NCBI GenBank assembly: GCA_014804495.1
Contig: JAAUZS010000057.1
Coordinates: forward strand, 24,036-31,058
From: Lachnospiraceae bacterium
Lineage (GTDB): Bacteria; Bacillota; Clostridia; Lachnospirales; Lachnospiraceae
DNA length: 7,023 bases
Direction: 5' to 3'
Shown: positions 1-6,440 of the stretch, piece after piece
Layout of the letters: each line of letters starts with the position of its first letter
Position numbering within the stretch: the first letter of the stretch is position 1
Notes under the pieces: model-generated
What the model saw: only the letters and a program-made list of their open reading frames with translations
Told to the model about the DNA's origin: nothing
The model's database searches: none
Translations under genes and position numbers: made by a program

Positions 1-612
1 TCCTTTACCACCCATGTTGTTACTTCCTCACTGACAGATACCTACTCTGTAATAGCCGCGGCTATCGGTTCCCTTAAAGGTCCCAGACACGGTGGAGCCA
101 ATATTAAAGTTGTCAAGATGTTTGATACAATGAAGAAAGAAATCTCTGACTGGAAAGATGAAGAAGAAGTTTCCGCTTATCTGACCCATTTGCTGCACGG
201 TGAAGCCTTCGACCATGCCGGACTTATTTACGGCGTCGGTCATGCCGTATATTCCACGTCAGATCCAAGAGCTGTTATATTTAAATCCTTTGTTAAAAAA
301 TTGTCCGAGGAAAAAGGATTGCAGAATGAATTTGCACTCTACTCTCTGGTAGAGAGGCTTGCTCCTGAAATCATTTCTAAGGAAAGACAGATTTACAAAG
401 GCGTAAGCATTAACGTGGATTTCTATTCAGGTTTCGTATATGATATGTTGAATCTTCCAATGGAACTTTACACGCCGATTTTTGCCATTGCAAGAATCGC
501 AGGCTGGTCCGCACACAGACTGGAAGAGCTTGCTAACAACGGTAAAATTATTCGTCCTGCTTATAAGCCCATCTGTGAAGATAAAGAATACGTTCCGATT
601 GAAAAAAGATAA
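1..612 (+). CDS. Citrate synthase, C-terminal part (5' end outside window)
   Basis: This enzyme condenses acetyl-CoA with oxaloacetate to citrate, the entry to the oxidative TCA branch that supplies 2-oxoglutarate and glutamate in fermentative Clostridia; it is cytoplasmic. The frame is open from base 1, so the start lies upstream and 203 residues are visible, roughly the last 45% of a typical protein. All three catalytic residues of the family can be seen: the His of GPRHGGAN (codon 88-90), the His of GVGHAVYSTSDPRA (codon 241-243) and the Asp of NVDFYSG (codon 418-420). The following FAIARIAGWSAHRLEEL matches the conserved C-terminal region. There is no frameshift or internal stop. An ATG at 118 is an internal Met, because coding similarity continues upstream of it. 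The gene ends 14 bases before a hairpin terminator. I leave the symbol blank because gltA and citZ are both used for such genes. Confidence 0.96.
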   Translation, partial: SFTTHVVTSSLTDTYSVIAAAIGSLKGPRHGGANIKVVKMFDTMKKEISDWKDEEEVSAYLTHLLHGEAFDHAGLIYGVGHAVYSTSDPRAVIFKSFVKKLSEEKGLQNEFALYSLVERLAPEIISKERQIYKGVSINVDFYSGFVYDMLNLPMELYTPIFAIARIAGWSAHRLEELANNGKIIRPAYKPICEDKEYVPIEKR

Positions 613-625
613 TATAATAAATCGG

Positions 626-658
626 TAAAAGGTCAGGCACGACAGCCTGACCTCTTTT
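626..658. terminator. Bidirectional intrinsic terminator between citrate synthase and the membrane-protein gene
   Basis: GGTCAGGC (631-638) pairs perfectly with GCCTGACC (645-652) around a 6-base loop, and one further A-T pair (630/653) extends the stem. The top strand continues TCTTTT. The bottom strand stem is followed by TTTTACC. The genes on either side converge here, so the hairpin can end both transcripts. It is the only strong intrinsic terminator I find in the window. Confidence 0.9.
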
Positions 659-663
659 ATATC

Positions 664-1005
664 TTACCTCTTTACATATTTTTTCAATGCCTTATTAATA
701 AAAATTCCATATGCAATAAACGATATGAGTAAAACCACGTTCGTAATCCCAATTAAATAACCCTGTCCTGTAATGAAATCGCAAACGAGACATGCAATTC
801 CGATAAATACATCGACACCTCCGCATAATAAGAGCCGGATGTATAAATACTTAACAAAGCCCTCTTTATCACGTATAGAATTTTCATTCATCCCATTGCC
901 TAACACAACGTTTTTTAGGAACCGTCCTTTATACTTCATTTCAATCGCCGCATACATCAGATATGCACCGCTTACGACGCACAGAATTACAATCCAATCG
1001 TACAT
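664..1005 (-). CDS. Small three-helix membrane protein downstream of thrC
   Basis: I do not recognise the family. The 113-residue protein has three likely transmembrane helices, at about residues 4-21, 54-78 and 82-103. A charged loop lies at about 23-51 (KYKGRFLKN, NENSIRDKEGF), and the tail is lysine-rich (NKALKKYVKR), so the C-terminus probably faces the cytoplasm. I place the start at the ATG at 1005: GGAGGA (1016-1011) sits 5 bases upstream of it, inside the last codons of thrC, and the ATG comes just after the thrC stop. An in-frame ATG at 1029 would add 8 residues but overlaps thrC by 23 bases and has no obvious binding site. The layout implies co-transcription and probably coupled translation with thrC, with termination at the hairpin at 626-658. 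A role in threonine physiology is possible only by association. Confidence 0.8.
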   Translation of the reverse strand: MYDWIVILCVVSGAYLMYAAIEMKYKGRFLKNVVLGNGMNENSIRDKEGFVKYLYIRLLLCGGVDVFIGIACLVCDFITGQGYLIGITNVVLLISFIAYGIFINKALKKYVKR

Positions 1006-1006
1006 A

Positions 1007-2509
1007 CTAATCCTCCATGCTTGACCCAAGGATATCTTTTACCGTTTTCTTCATTTCACTCTTATCGCAGACAATATTATGTAATACCGGAGCTGTTCTG
1101 ATTTCTTCAATCGCCATCGGAACTTCCACATTACCGATTTTTGAAAGTTCGTCCACCAATTCAAAATCAGGCATACTGTCATATTTTTTATCAATCGCAT
1201 TCATAACGCTTCTGGTAAACTTAAACGGACTTGCAGTTGAAGCAATCACTGTCTTAGTTTCATCATGTGTATCCTTTTTATATTTCTCATACACGGAACT
1301 TGCTACAGCAGTATGTGTATCGATGACATATCCTGTATTATCATATAGTTCTTTTATTCTATCGGAAGTTTCTTCTTCACTGGCATAATTTCCATAAAAA
1401 TCCGTCAACTGCGCCTTCATTTCATCTGAAATCTGATAACTTCCGCCTCCGGATAACGCTGACATTAATTCTGCATTTTTCACGGCATCATTTCCGGCTA
1501 TACGATAAATGAGACGCTCCAGATTGCTGGAAATCAATATATCCATAGAAGGTGAACTTGTCAACACAAACTCTCGATTCCGATTATAGTTTCCTGTCTT
1601 AAAGAAATCGTACAACACTTTGTTTTCATTGGATGCGCAGATAAGTTTAGCAATCGGAAGACCCATATTTTTTGCATAAAACGCAGCAAGAATATTACCA
1701 AAATTGCCCGTAGGAACTACAACATTGATTTTTTCTCCCTCTGATATTTTCTCTTCGCCAAGTAACTTTGCATATGCATATACATAATATACAATCTGCG
1801 GAACCAGACGCCCGATATTAATTGAATTGGCAGAGGAAAAAATATATCCTTGCTCACGCAGTTCTTTTTCAAGTTCTTTATCAGAAAAAATCTGCTTCAC
1901 TCCGGTCTGTGCATCATCAAAATTACCATGGATTCCAATTACAGCGGTATTTTTACCCTTTTGCGTTACCATCTGCTTCTCCTGAATAGGGCTGACGCCA
2001 TTCTTAGGATAAAAGACTATGATTTTCGTTCCCTCAACATCTGCGAAACCCGCAAGCGCAGCCTTTCCGGTATCTCCTGACGTTGCTGTCAGAATTACAA
2101 TCTGCTCTTTCACGTTATTCTTCTTAGCCGACGTTATCATCAGATGCGGAAGAATCGATAATGCCATATCCTTAAAGGCAATCGTCGCACCATGAAAAAG
2201 CTCAAGATAATATGCACCATCCGCCCAAACAAGCGGAGCTATCTCTTCCGTATCAAACTTAGAGTCATATGCCCTGCTTATACAGTCTTTTAACTCCTCT
2301 TCAGTGAAATCAGTGAGGAACAGCTTCATAACTTCATATGCTATCTCCTGATAGTTCATTTCCGCCAATTCCTTCAATGTTTTATCCAGTTCAGGAATGC
2401 TGTCCGGAACAAACAGACCTCCATCTTCAGATAGGCCCTTCAAAATTGCTTTTGAAGCCTGTACCTTTTTTGAATTATCTCTTGTACTGCTGTATAAAAC
2501 TTCCTTCAT
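1007..2509 (-). CDS. thrC: Threonine synthase
   Basis: A PLP enzyme that converts O-phospho-L-homoserine to L-threonine, the last step of threonine synthesis, in the cytoplasm. The 500-residue product has the normal length for the long bacterial class. Visible motifs are the N-terminal YSSTRD and LSEDGGLFVPD, then LFHGATIAFKD with the PLP-binding Lys113, then ATSGDTGKAAL (about 142-151), PTGNFGN (266-272; the glycine-rich phosphate-binding loop) and SMDILISSNLERL (321-333). I choose the ATG at 2509 because GGAG (2519-2516) stands 6 bases upstream. The in-frame ATG at 2521 would add MEIN, but it overlaps that same GGAG and has no binding site of its own. A probable promoter lies at 2557-2585 and gives a leader of only about 40 bases, so I see no room for an attenuator or riboswitch. 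The small membrane-protein gene follows in the same operon. No key residue is missing. Confidence 0.97.
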   Translation of the reverse strand: MKEVLYSSTRDNSKKVQASKAILKGLSEDGGLFVPDSIPELDKTLKELAEMNYQEIAYEVMKLFLTDFTEEELKDCISRAYDSKFDTEEIAPLVWADGAYYLELFHGATIAFKDMALSILPHLMITSAKKNNVKEQIVILTATSGDTGKAALAGFADVEGTKIIVFYPKNGVSPIQEKQMVTQKGKNTAVIGIHGNFDDAQTGVKQIFSDKELEKELREQGYIFSSANSINIGRLVPQIVYYVYAYAKLLGEEKISEGEKINVVVPTGNFGNILAAFYAKNMGLPIAKLICASNENKVLYDFFKTGNYNRNREFVLTSSPSMDILISSNLERLIYRIAGNDAVKNAELMSALSGGGSYQISDEMKAQLTDFYGNYASEEETSDRIKELYDNTGYVIDTHTAVASSVYEKYKKDTHDETKTVIASTASPFKFTRSVMNAIDKKYDSMPDFELVDELSKIGNVEVPMAIEEIRTAPVLHNIVCDKSEMKKTVKDILGSSMED

Positions 2510-2556
2510 GTTAATCTCCATTCTTACTCTAAAGTAAATCCTTTGAGCTTGCGTTT

Positions 2557-2585
2557 ATTCTATCATATTTTTAACATACACGCAA
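2557..2585 (-). promoter_or_regulatory. Probable sigma-A promoter of thrC
   Basis: Reading the bottom strand, TTGCGT (2585-2580) is followed after exactly 17 bases by TAGAAT (2562-2557), with a TG one base upstream of the -10 (extended -10, TGATAGAAT). The -35 is weak, but the extended -10 compensates. Transcription would start near 2550. The site lies immediately after the stop codon of the cell wall hydrolase gene, and no terminator separates the two genes, so some read-through from upstream is also possible. Confidence 0.6.
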
Positions 2586-2587
2586 CT

Positions 2588-3202
2588 TCATAAAAAGAAT
2601 TCATGATTACCATATGCGAACAGCTTGGTCAATTTCTGGTCAAACCAACGCATCCTGCTTGAGTCTGCTCGATTTCTTGCGCAAAAATACAAAGCACCCT
2701 GCGAGATATCCTCACCATAAAGCGCTCTTTCCACAGCCTCATATGTTTCTTCACTTATTTTGACATTCTGGAAACGCCCGTCCACTGTCGGAGTAAACTG
2801 CGCCACGCCATCTCCCTTCTGCATTACCACTTCTGTTACGGTATCCGGAAACATTTCACTATTTACACGATTCAATACCACATTAGCTACAAGCAGTTTT
2901 CCATCCTCATCTTCACCACCTGCTTCCGCCTCCACAATTCTGAGCAGCGTATCATAGTCCTGTTCGGATAACTTATATTTTTTCTCATGAGCCAGTATCT
3001 CATAATCTACAACCCTTTGCCCTGAAGAAACGTTGGCCGACGCTTCCAAAAAACTGTGTCTCTCCTCCTCCATACTCTGAAACTCCATATAGATTGCTTG
3101 TCTTGCTGCGGTATTATTAATTTTAACCTCCTCGATACAAAACCACGTTAACAGAAAAGTCATGTTCATCATAAGTAAAGTCATCAAGCACTTTTTATAC
3201 AT
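2588..3202 (-). CDS. SleB/CwlJ-type cell wall hydrolase, secreted or membrane-anchored
   Basis: The C-terminal part (about residues 82-204) matches the Hydrolase_2 (SleB/CwlJ) family of peptidoglycan hydrolases, known for lytic transglycosylase or spore-cortex activity. Visible are LLRIVEAEAGGEDEDGKLLVANVVLNRV (split around residues 87-113), FPDTVTEVV, QFTPTVDGRF, SQGALYF and the terminal LFAYGNHEFF. By comparison with the EARGE motif of SleB, Glu93 is the likely catalytic acid. The N-terminus (MYKK plus a hydrophobic stretch to about residue 22) is a signal peptide or membrane anchor, and the protein acts outside the membrane. At 204 residues it lacks the separate peptidoglycan-binding domain of classical SleB; a short linker fills residues 23-80. 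The ATG at 3202 is supported by GGAG (3216-3213) with a 10-base spacer. I could not find a convincing vegetative promoter upstream. A germination role is possible, but a growth-phase wall-remodelling role is equally compatible. Confidence 0.9.
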   Translation of the reverse strand: MYKKCLMTLLMMNMTFLLTWFCIEEVKINNTAARQAIYMEFQSMEEERHSFLEASANVSSGQRVVDYEILAHEKKYKLSEQDYDTLLRIVEAEAGGEDEDGKLLVANVVLNRVNSEMFPDTVTEVVMQKGDGVAQFTPTVDGRFQNVKISEETYEAVERALYGEDISQGALYFCARNRADSSRMRWFDQKLTKLFAYGNHEFFL

Positions 3203-3235
3203 ATATTTTTCACTCCATTCATATTCCCTAAAATA

Positions 3236-3250
3236 AAAAGTAACACTTTT
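3236..3250. promoter_or_regulatory. Perfect inverted repeat in the divergent spacer, possible operator
   Basis: AAAAGT (3236-3241) and ACTTTT (3245-3250) form a perfect 6-base inverted repeat with a 3-base centre (AAC). It lies 34 bases upstream of the hydrolase start and about 80 bases upstream of the AP2-like gene. This is a natural position for a dimeric regulator or for the two-repeat AP2-like protein encoded next to it. In so AT-rich a spacer, chance is a real alternative. Confidence 0.3.
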
Positions 3251-3281
3251 GTAATATTTTATACAGAAATTCGGAAAAATA

Positions 3282-3290
3282 TGTTATACT
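3282..3290 (+). promoter_or_regulatory. Probable extended -10 promoter of the AP2-like gene
   Basis: TGTTATACT gives TG, one spacer base and TATACT (5 of 6 matches to TATAAT). No good -35 stands at 16-18 bases (the region reads TACAGA), so it would depend on the extended -10. Transcription would begin near 3297, leaving a leader of about 35 bases with GGAG at 3323-3326, 5 bases before the ATG. Confidence 0.5.
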
Positions 3291-3331
3291 TATGCCAATA
3301 TTAAGAAAAATTTCTATAGATTGGAGATTTC

Positions 3332-4129
3332 ATGACACGCACATTACCGGGTGTATATACAGCAAAACGCAAAGATGGAACCACATACTATCGTTCTTCT
3401 ATAACTTATCGCGCAAAACATATAAGTCTTGGCAGCTATGATACACCGGATGAGGCCCACCATGCTTATTTACTGGCAAATGATATCATTCACGATAGTT
3501 CAATCGGTATTTCGGATTTTCCCACCGACTGCATTCTTCTGTTTGAAAAATGGGTCTCACTGGTTAATTTTCGTGATAATAATATATATATTTCCAATCC
3601 GATATATATACGACCATACTTTTTTTACTATTATTTTTCTCCATCACATTTCTTTATTTTTGATAAAGACGATTTGTTTTACTATTCTTCACGCAAAATT
3701 TCCTGCCGGGGCGGACATTATTTTGTAGCAGATTACGGTATGCAGGTCAACATAATGAACCGCTATGGAATAAAAAACTATGCTGTTCTGAATAAAGACT
3801 ATCGCTTTATTAATGGGAATGTAAATGACTTTCGTTATGAAAATATAGAAATTTTCAACACCTATAACGGCGTTTCTTCTTTTTATAAAGAGAATAAGAG
3901 ATATTACAAAACTAAAATCCATGTCAAAGGCAACTATACAGTAGGCATCTATGACACAGATATTGAGGCGGCAATCGCTTATAACAAAGCCATTGACATA
4001 TTGAAAAAAGCCGGCGTAAAAAAAGCATACACCCCAAATTACATGGAGGATATATCGCCTTCCGCTTACGCCGACCTGTATTCTTCTATTAAAGTTTCTC
4101 CCAAAATTGAACGCTATCTGTCCGAATAA
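3332..4129 (+). CDS. AP2-like / degenerate HNH-like / AP2-like DNA-binding protein
   Basis: Two segments resemble AP2-type DNA-binding domains. Residues 6-52 start PGVYTAKRKDG and run through HISLGSYDTPDEAHHAYLLA. Residues 179-227 start NGVSSFYKEN and run through YTVGIYDTDIEAAIAYNKA. They share a GV start, a YDT turn, an EA..AY helix and their spacing, so they look like an internal repeat. Just before the second copy, INGNVNDFRYENIEIF (160-175) matches the IDGNxxDNRxENLxI tail of HNH/NUMOD-type homing endonucleases, a family in which AP2 domains commonly follow the HNH. The usual His pair before this motif is replaced (DYRFINGN for DHIDGN), so nuclease activity is unlikely. Residues 85-118 are strikingly aromatic, with about 15 Phe/Tyr. 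The start is fixed by GGAG at 3323-3326. The role is unknown; a transcription regulator derived from a mobile endonuclease is my inference. Its 3' end overlaps the next gene tail to tail by 16 bases. Confidence 0.8.
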   Translation: MTRTLPGVYTAKRKDGTTYYRSSITYRAKHISLGSYDTPDEAHHAYLLANDIIHDSSIGISDFPTDCILLFEKWVSLVNFRDNNIYISNPIYIRPYFFYYYFSPSHFFIFDKDDLFYYSSRKISCRGGHYFVADYGMQVNIMNRYGIKNYAVLNKDYRFINGNVNDFRYENIEIFNTYNGVSSFYKENKRYYKTKIHVKGNYTVGIYDTDIEAAIAYNKAIDILKKAGVKKAYTPNYMEDISPSAYADLYSSIKVSPKIERYLSE

Positions 4130-5259
4130 TTGACAAAGCAGATATTTATGGAGGCATCCCCCGTTATCCCATTAACAGTACCTGTAGTTGTATATTGCCA
4201 CATCGTATACAAGTACGGATAGTCCGGAGTATCCTCATCCTGCGAAAGCCACACATCATAATTCTGCAGCGTAGTTAAATCCACATTTTTTATCAGCCAT
4301 TCTTTGTTTCCATATACCATTGGAATATACCCTGCCGCCTTTATAGCTTCTAAGAAAGTGGCTGTAATTAACGTCTTATCGCTCCTTGAAAGTCCGTCAA
4401 TTCTGGCTTTGTCATTTGTAATGTTCTCCATATAAAAGGCTACGGGAAAATTGATATGCGCTCTATACGGCTCCAGATTCTGTATAACAAAATAAGCTTC
4501 TTGTATCGCTTCTTCCTGATTAATTGCCTGTGAATAGAAATAAACACCTATATTCAATTCAGCTTTTACCGCCGCATCCATATTCTCCACGAAATTATCA
4601 TCCAAAGATATCTGACCTGTGCTATATCCCCTTGCCCCCAGACGTATCATGACATAATCAATCCCGTCTGATTTAAGTCTTTCAAAATTAACCGTTCCGT
4701 CATGCTTGGATATATCGACGCCAAGCTGGGAAATTTTCTTTCCGCCCTCGGTATATTTTTTCAAACCTGCAGTTTCCGTCAAATTAGAAAAATCATAAGC
4801 GCTTTTTTTAAGATATGGACTAATCAAAACCCATTCCTCTGTACCATCGGGCAGTTTCACTAATGTATGCTTACCGTCCGTCGCCGGGTCTTCCTGTACA
4901 GTCTCTTCGACCTTATTAAAGTCTTCCAACCACTTTTTATCATCAGTCTCTTTATCGGAAGTTACCGTTTCCACCTTGTCAGTATTCTCATCTTTTTCCG
5001 GATACATATCCCAGAATCCCAAATCCTCCGCACGCAGTCCGGAACTGCCTTCTAATCCCGTATCCTTCGGTAGTTCTTCAACTATATTTTCCTGTTGTTG
5101 CTGCATGGCATTCCTTACATATTCACTGCCTCTGTTATCATTCTTATTTATTTTCAAAACAACATACAATAGGACAAGCATAAAAATAAATATTCCTATT
5201 GTCATATTTACAACGGAAGCTCCCATTGGTCTGTTTTCGTCTTCGCCGGGTAGTTTCAT
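4114..5259 (-). CDS. Membrane-anchored GH25 (lysozyme-type) protein with a degenerate active site
   Basis: The 381-residue protein has a single transmembrane helix at about 17-36, an acidic low-complexity stalk at about 38-130, and a GH25 muramidase-type barrel at about 178-378. GH25 signs are QLGVDISKHDGTVNFERLK (Asp182 kept), IDYVMIRLGARGY, GVYFYSQA, PMVYGNKEWL, YDVWLSQ and MWQYTTTGTVNGI. The catalytic DxE motif reads Tyr276-Met-Glu278 (PVAFYMEN), so its Asp is lost while the Glu stays. The late VDLN-type Asp reads ASIN (Ser370). A Gram-positive surface location is likely, with the barrel outside. Either activity is lost or strongly reduced and the domain only binds wall polymer, or the mechanism is altered. 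The ATG at 5259 has GGAG (5275-5272) at a long 12-base spacing, with an out-of-frame ATG between them at 5269. No frameshift is seen. No terminator fits before the convergent neighbour. Confidence 0.87.
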   Translation of the reverse strand: MKLPGEDENRPMGASVVNMTIGIFIFMLVLLYVVLKINKNDNRGSEYVRNAMQQQQENIVEELPKDTGLEGSSGLRAEDLGFWDMYPEKDENTDKVETVTSDKETDDKKWLEDFNKVEETVQEDPATDGKHTLVKLPDGTEEWVLISPYLKKSAYDFSNLTETAGLKKYTEGGKKISQLGVDISKHDGTVNFERLKSDGIDYVMIRLGARGYSTGQISLDDNFVENMDAAVKAELNIGVYFYSQAINQEEAIQEAYFVIQNLEPYRAHINFPVAFYMENITNDKARIDGLSRSDKTLITATFLEAIKAAGYIPMVYGNKEWLIKNVDLTTLQNYDVWLSQDEDTPDYPYLYTMWQYTTTGTVNGITGDASINICFVNYSDR

Positions 5260-5349
5260 GCGGTATCATTGCTCCTCTCTTTATTGCTGTTGTTAGGTAA
5301 TTGCTAAATCATATAAATTAATTAGCTATAGAAAATATTTTCAGCATCA

Positions 5350-5379
5350 ATTATAATATTATCATCTTGACATTCACAA
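5350..5379 (-). promoter_or_regulatory. Probable sigma-A promoter of the GH25-like gene
   Basis: On the bottom strand, TTGTGA (5379-5374) is followed after 18 bases by a perfect TATAAT (5355-5350). Transcription would begin near 5343, leaving a leader of about 84 bases before the ATG at 5259. That leader is AT-rich, and I see no stable fold or known riboswitch in it. Confidence 0.55.
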
Positions 5380-5399
5380 CGATATTTTATCATGAATTG

Positions 5400-5405
5400 T
5401 ATAAC
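5400..5405 (+). promoter_or_regulatory. Possible -10 element for apbE
   Basis: TATAAC (5 of 6 to TATAAT) would place the start of transcription near 5412, about 22 bases before the apbE ATG. No good -35 is found at 16-18 bases. Two perfect TTGACA hexamers occur nearby (5367-5372 and 5406-5411), but neither has a fitting -10, so the promoter assignment is weak. Confidence 0.25.
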
Positions 5406-5433
5406 TTGACAACTTTTGCTTTAGTGGGAAATT

Positions 5434-6438
5434 ATGTATAGAATAATTAAAATTTTAAAAAAATTCAATATATACAATGCGGCGTGTTTCTGCTTATCGC
5501 TCAAACTTATACTGCTGCTTACAGGCTGCGGTGCTACACAGGAGCCGATTGTCCGTACCGGATTTTATTTTGATACAGTTATCCGGATTACCATATATGA
5601 TGCCAAAAAAGAAGCCTGTATTGAGTCATGCTTTGAACTGGCACAAAAATATGAAAATATGCTCAGTCCTACAGTTGAGGGTTCTGATATCTGGAAGATT
5701 AACCACAGTAACGGCGAACCCGTCGAGGTTTCAGATGAAACTATCATGCTGCTTGAAACAGCCCTTTTTTACTGTGATATTACAGACGGACTCATCGATA
5801 TAACAATCGAGCCTCTAAATGAACTTTGGGATTTTCATACAAAAGAACAGGTTCCGTCTGCGGAAGCCATTTCAGAGACGCTTAACCACATAGATTATAA
5901 TAATCTTCTAATAGAAGGCAATACCGTTACCCTGCTCGATCCGAAAGCTTCCGTAAGCCTCGGATTCATTGCGAAGGGCTTTATTGCCGATAAAATGAAA
6001 GAATATCTTATATCTCAGGATATAAACAGCGCCATCATCGATTTGGGTGGCAACATTTTGGCTGTCGGTTCCAAACCTGATGGCAGTCCTTATAAACTTG
6101 GCATTCAAAACCCATTTGATGAACAGGGAACTCCTATTGCTACGCTTTCAGTAACAGATAAATCCCTTGTTACCTCTGGTATATATGAACGCTGCTTTTA
6201 TCAGAATGATATTCTATATCATCATATTTTAAACCCTGTTGACGGGTATCCTGTAAAGAATAATCTACTTAGCGTTACGATTCTCTCAGATTCTTCCGTA
6301 ATGGGTGACGCACTCTCCACTTCATGCTTCGTACTTGGCCTTGAAGACGGTATGAAGCTTATCGAATCCTTAGATGACATAGAGGCCGTTTTCATTACTG
6401 ACGATTATGTTTTGCACTATTCCGACGGTCTTAATTAA
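5434..6438 (+). CDS. apbE: Lipoprotein FAD:protein FMN transferase (ApbE family)
   Basis: ApbE enzymes use FAD to attach FMN covalently to a Thr or Ser of secreted or membrane electron-transfer proteins such as Rnf subunits and extracellular flavin reductases. The 334-residue length is normal. A lysine-rich N-terminus and hydrophobic core end in the lipobox LTGC, so Cys32 should be lipidated and the enzyme tethered outside the membrane. Family motifs are FDTVIRITIYD (46-56), LIDITIEPLNELWDF (120-134), LGFIAKGFIAD (176-186), IIDLGGNILAVGSKPDG (201-216), SLVTSG (244-249), HHILNPVDGYPV (263-274) and GDALSTSCFVLG (291-302), whose Asp292 lies in the metal-binding region. One oddity is that the usual DLG before AKG reads SLG (Ser175). 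The ATG at 5434 is the only reasonable start: a stop lies four codons upstream and no other Met occurs before the lipobox; GGGA five to eight bases upstream is a weak binding site. No flavinylation target is visible here, so the substrate is encoded elsewhere. Confidence 0.94.
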   Translation: MYRIIKILKKFNIYNAACFCLSLKLILLLTGCGATQEPIVRTGFYFDTVIRITIYDAKKEACIESCFELAQKYENMLSPTVEGSDIWKINHSNGEPVEVSDETIMLLETALFYCDITDGLIDITIEPLNELWDFHTKEQVPSAEAISETLNHIDYNNLLIEGNTVTLLDPKASVSLGFIAKGFIADKMKEYLISQDINSAIIDLGGNILAVGSKPDGSPYKLGIQNPFDEQGTPIATLSVTDKSLVTSGIYERCFYQNDILYHHILNPVDGYPVKNNLLSVTILSDSSVMGDALSTSCFVLGLEDGMKLIESLDDIEAVFITDDYVLHYSDGLN

Positions 6439-6440
6439 AA

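Noticed and set aside
1006..1029. Longer start for the membrane-protein gene at 1029
   Set aside because: No ribosome binding site is seen there, while the ATG at 1005 has GGAGGA 5 bases upstream; the extra residues MGQAWRIS are the thrC end read in another frame.
1017..1388. Open frames on the + strand opposite thrC, including this one
   Set aside because: They lie wholly antisense to a strongly conserved gene, lack binding sites and resemble no family.
2510..2521. Upstream in-frame ATG of thrC at 2521
   Set aside because: It overlaps the GGAG that serves the ATG at 2509 and has no binding site of its own; the family's N-terminus fits MKEVLYSSTRD.
2524..2537. Small inverted repeat TTACT-CTAA-AGTAA in the thrC leader
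   Set aside because: It is a 5-bp AT-rich stem with no T-run or alternative partner, too weak to call an attenuator.
3332..4129. Active HNH homing endonuclease
   Set aside because: The HNH-like core lacks the catalytic His pair, and there is no interrupted gene or intron around it.
5145..5269. Short bottom-strand ORF beginning at the ATG at 5269, just upstream of and out of frame with the GH25-like start
   Set aside because: Its ATG is only 2 bases from the GGAG, too close for good initiation, and its translation is basic, low-complexity and family-less.
5367..5411. Two TTGACA hexamers (5367-5372, 5406-5411) as apbE promoters
   Set aside because: Neither has a -10-like hexamer at 16-18 bases; a TTGCTT/TAGAAT pair at 5416-5444 would put the -10 inside the coding start.
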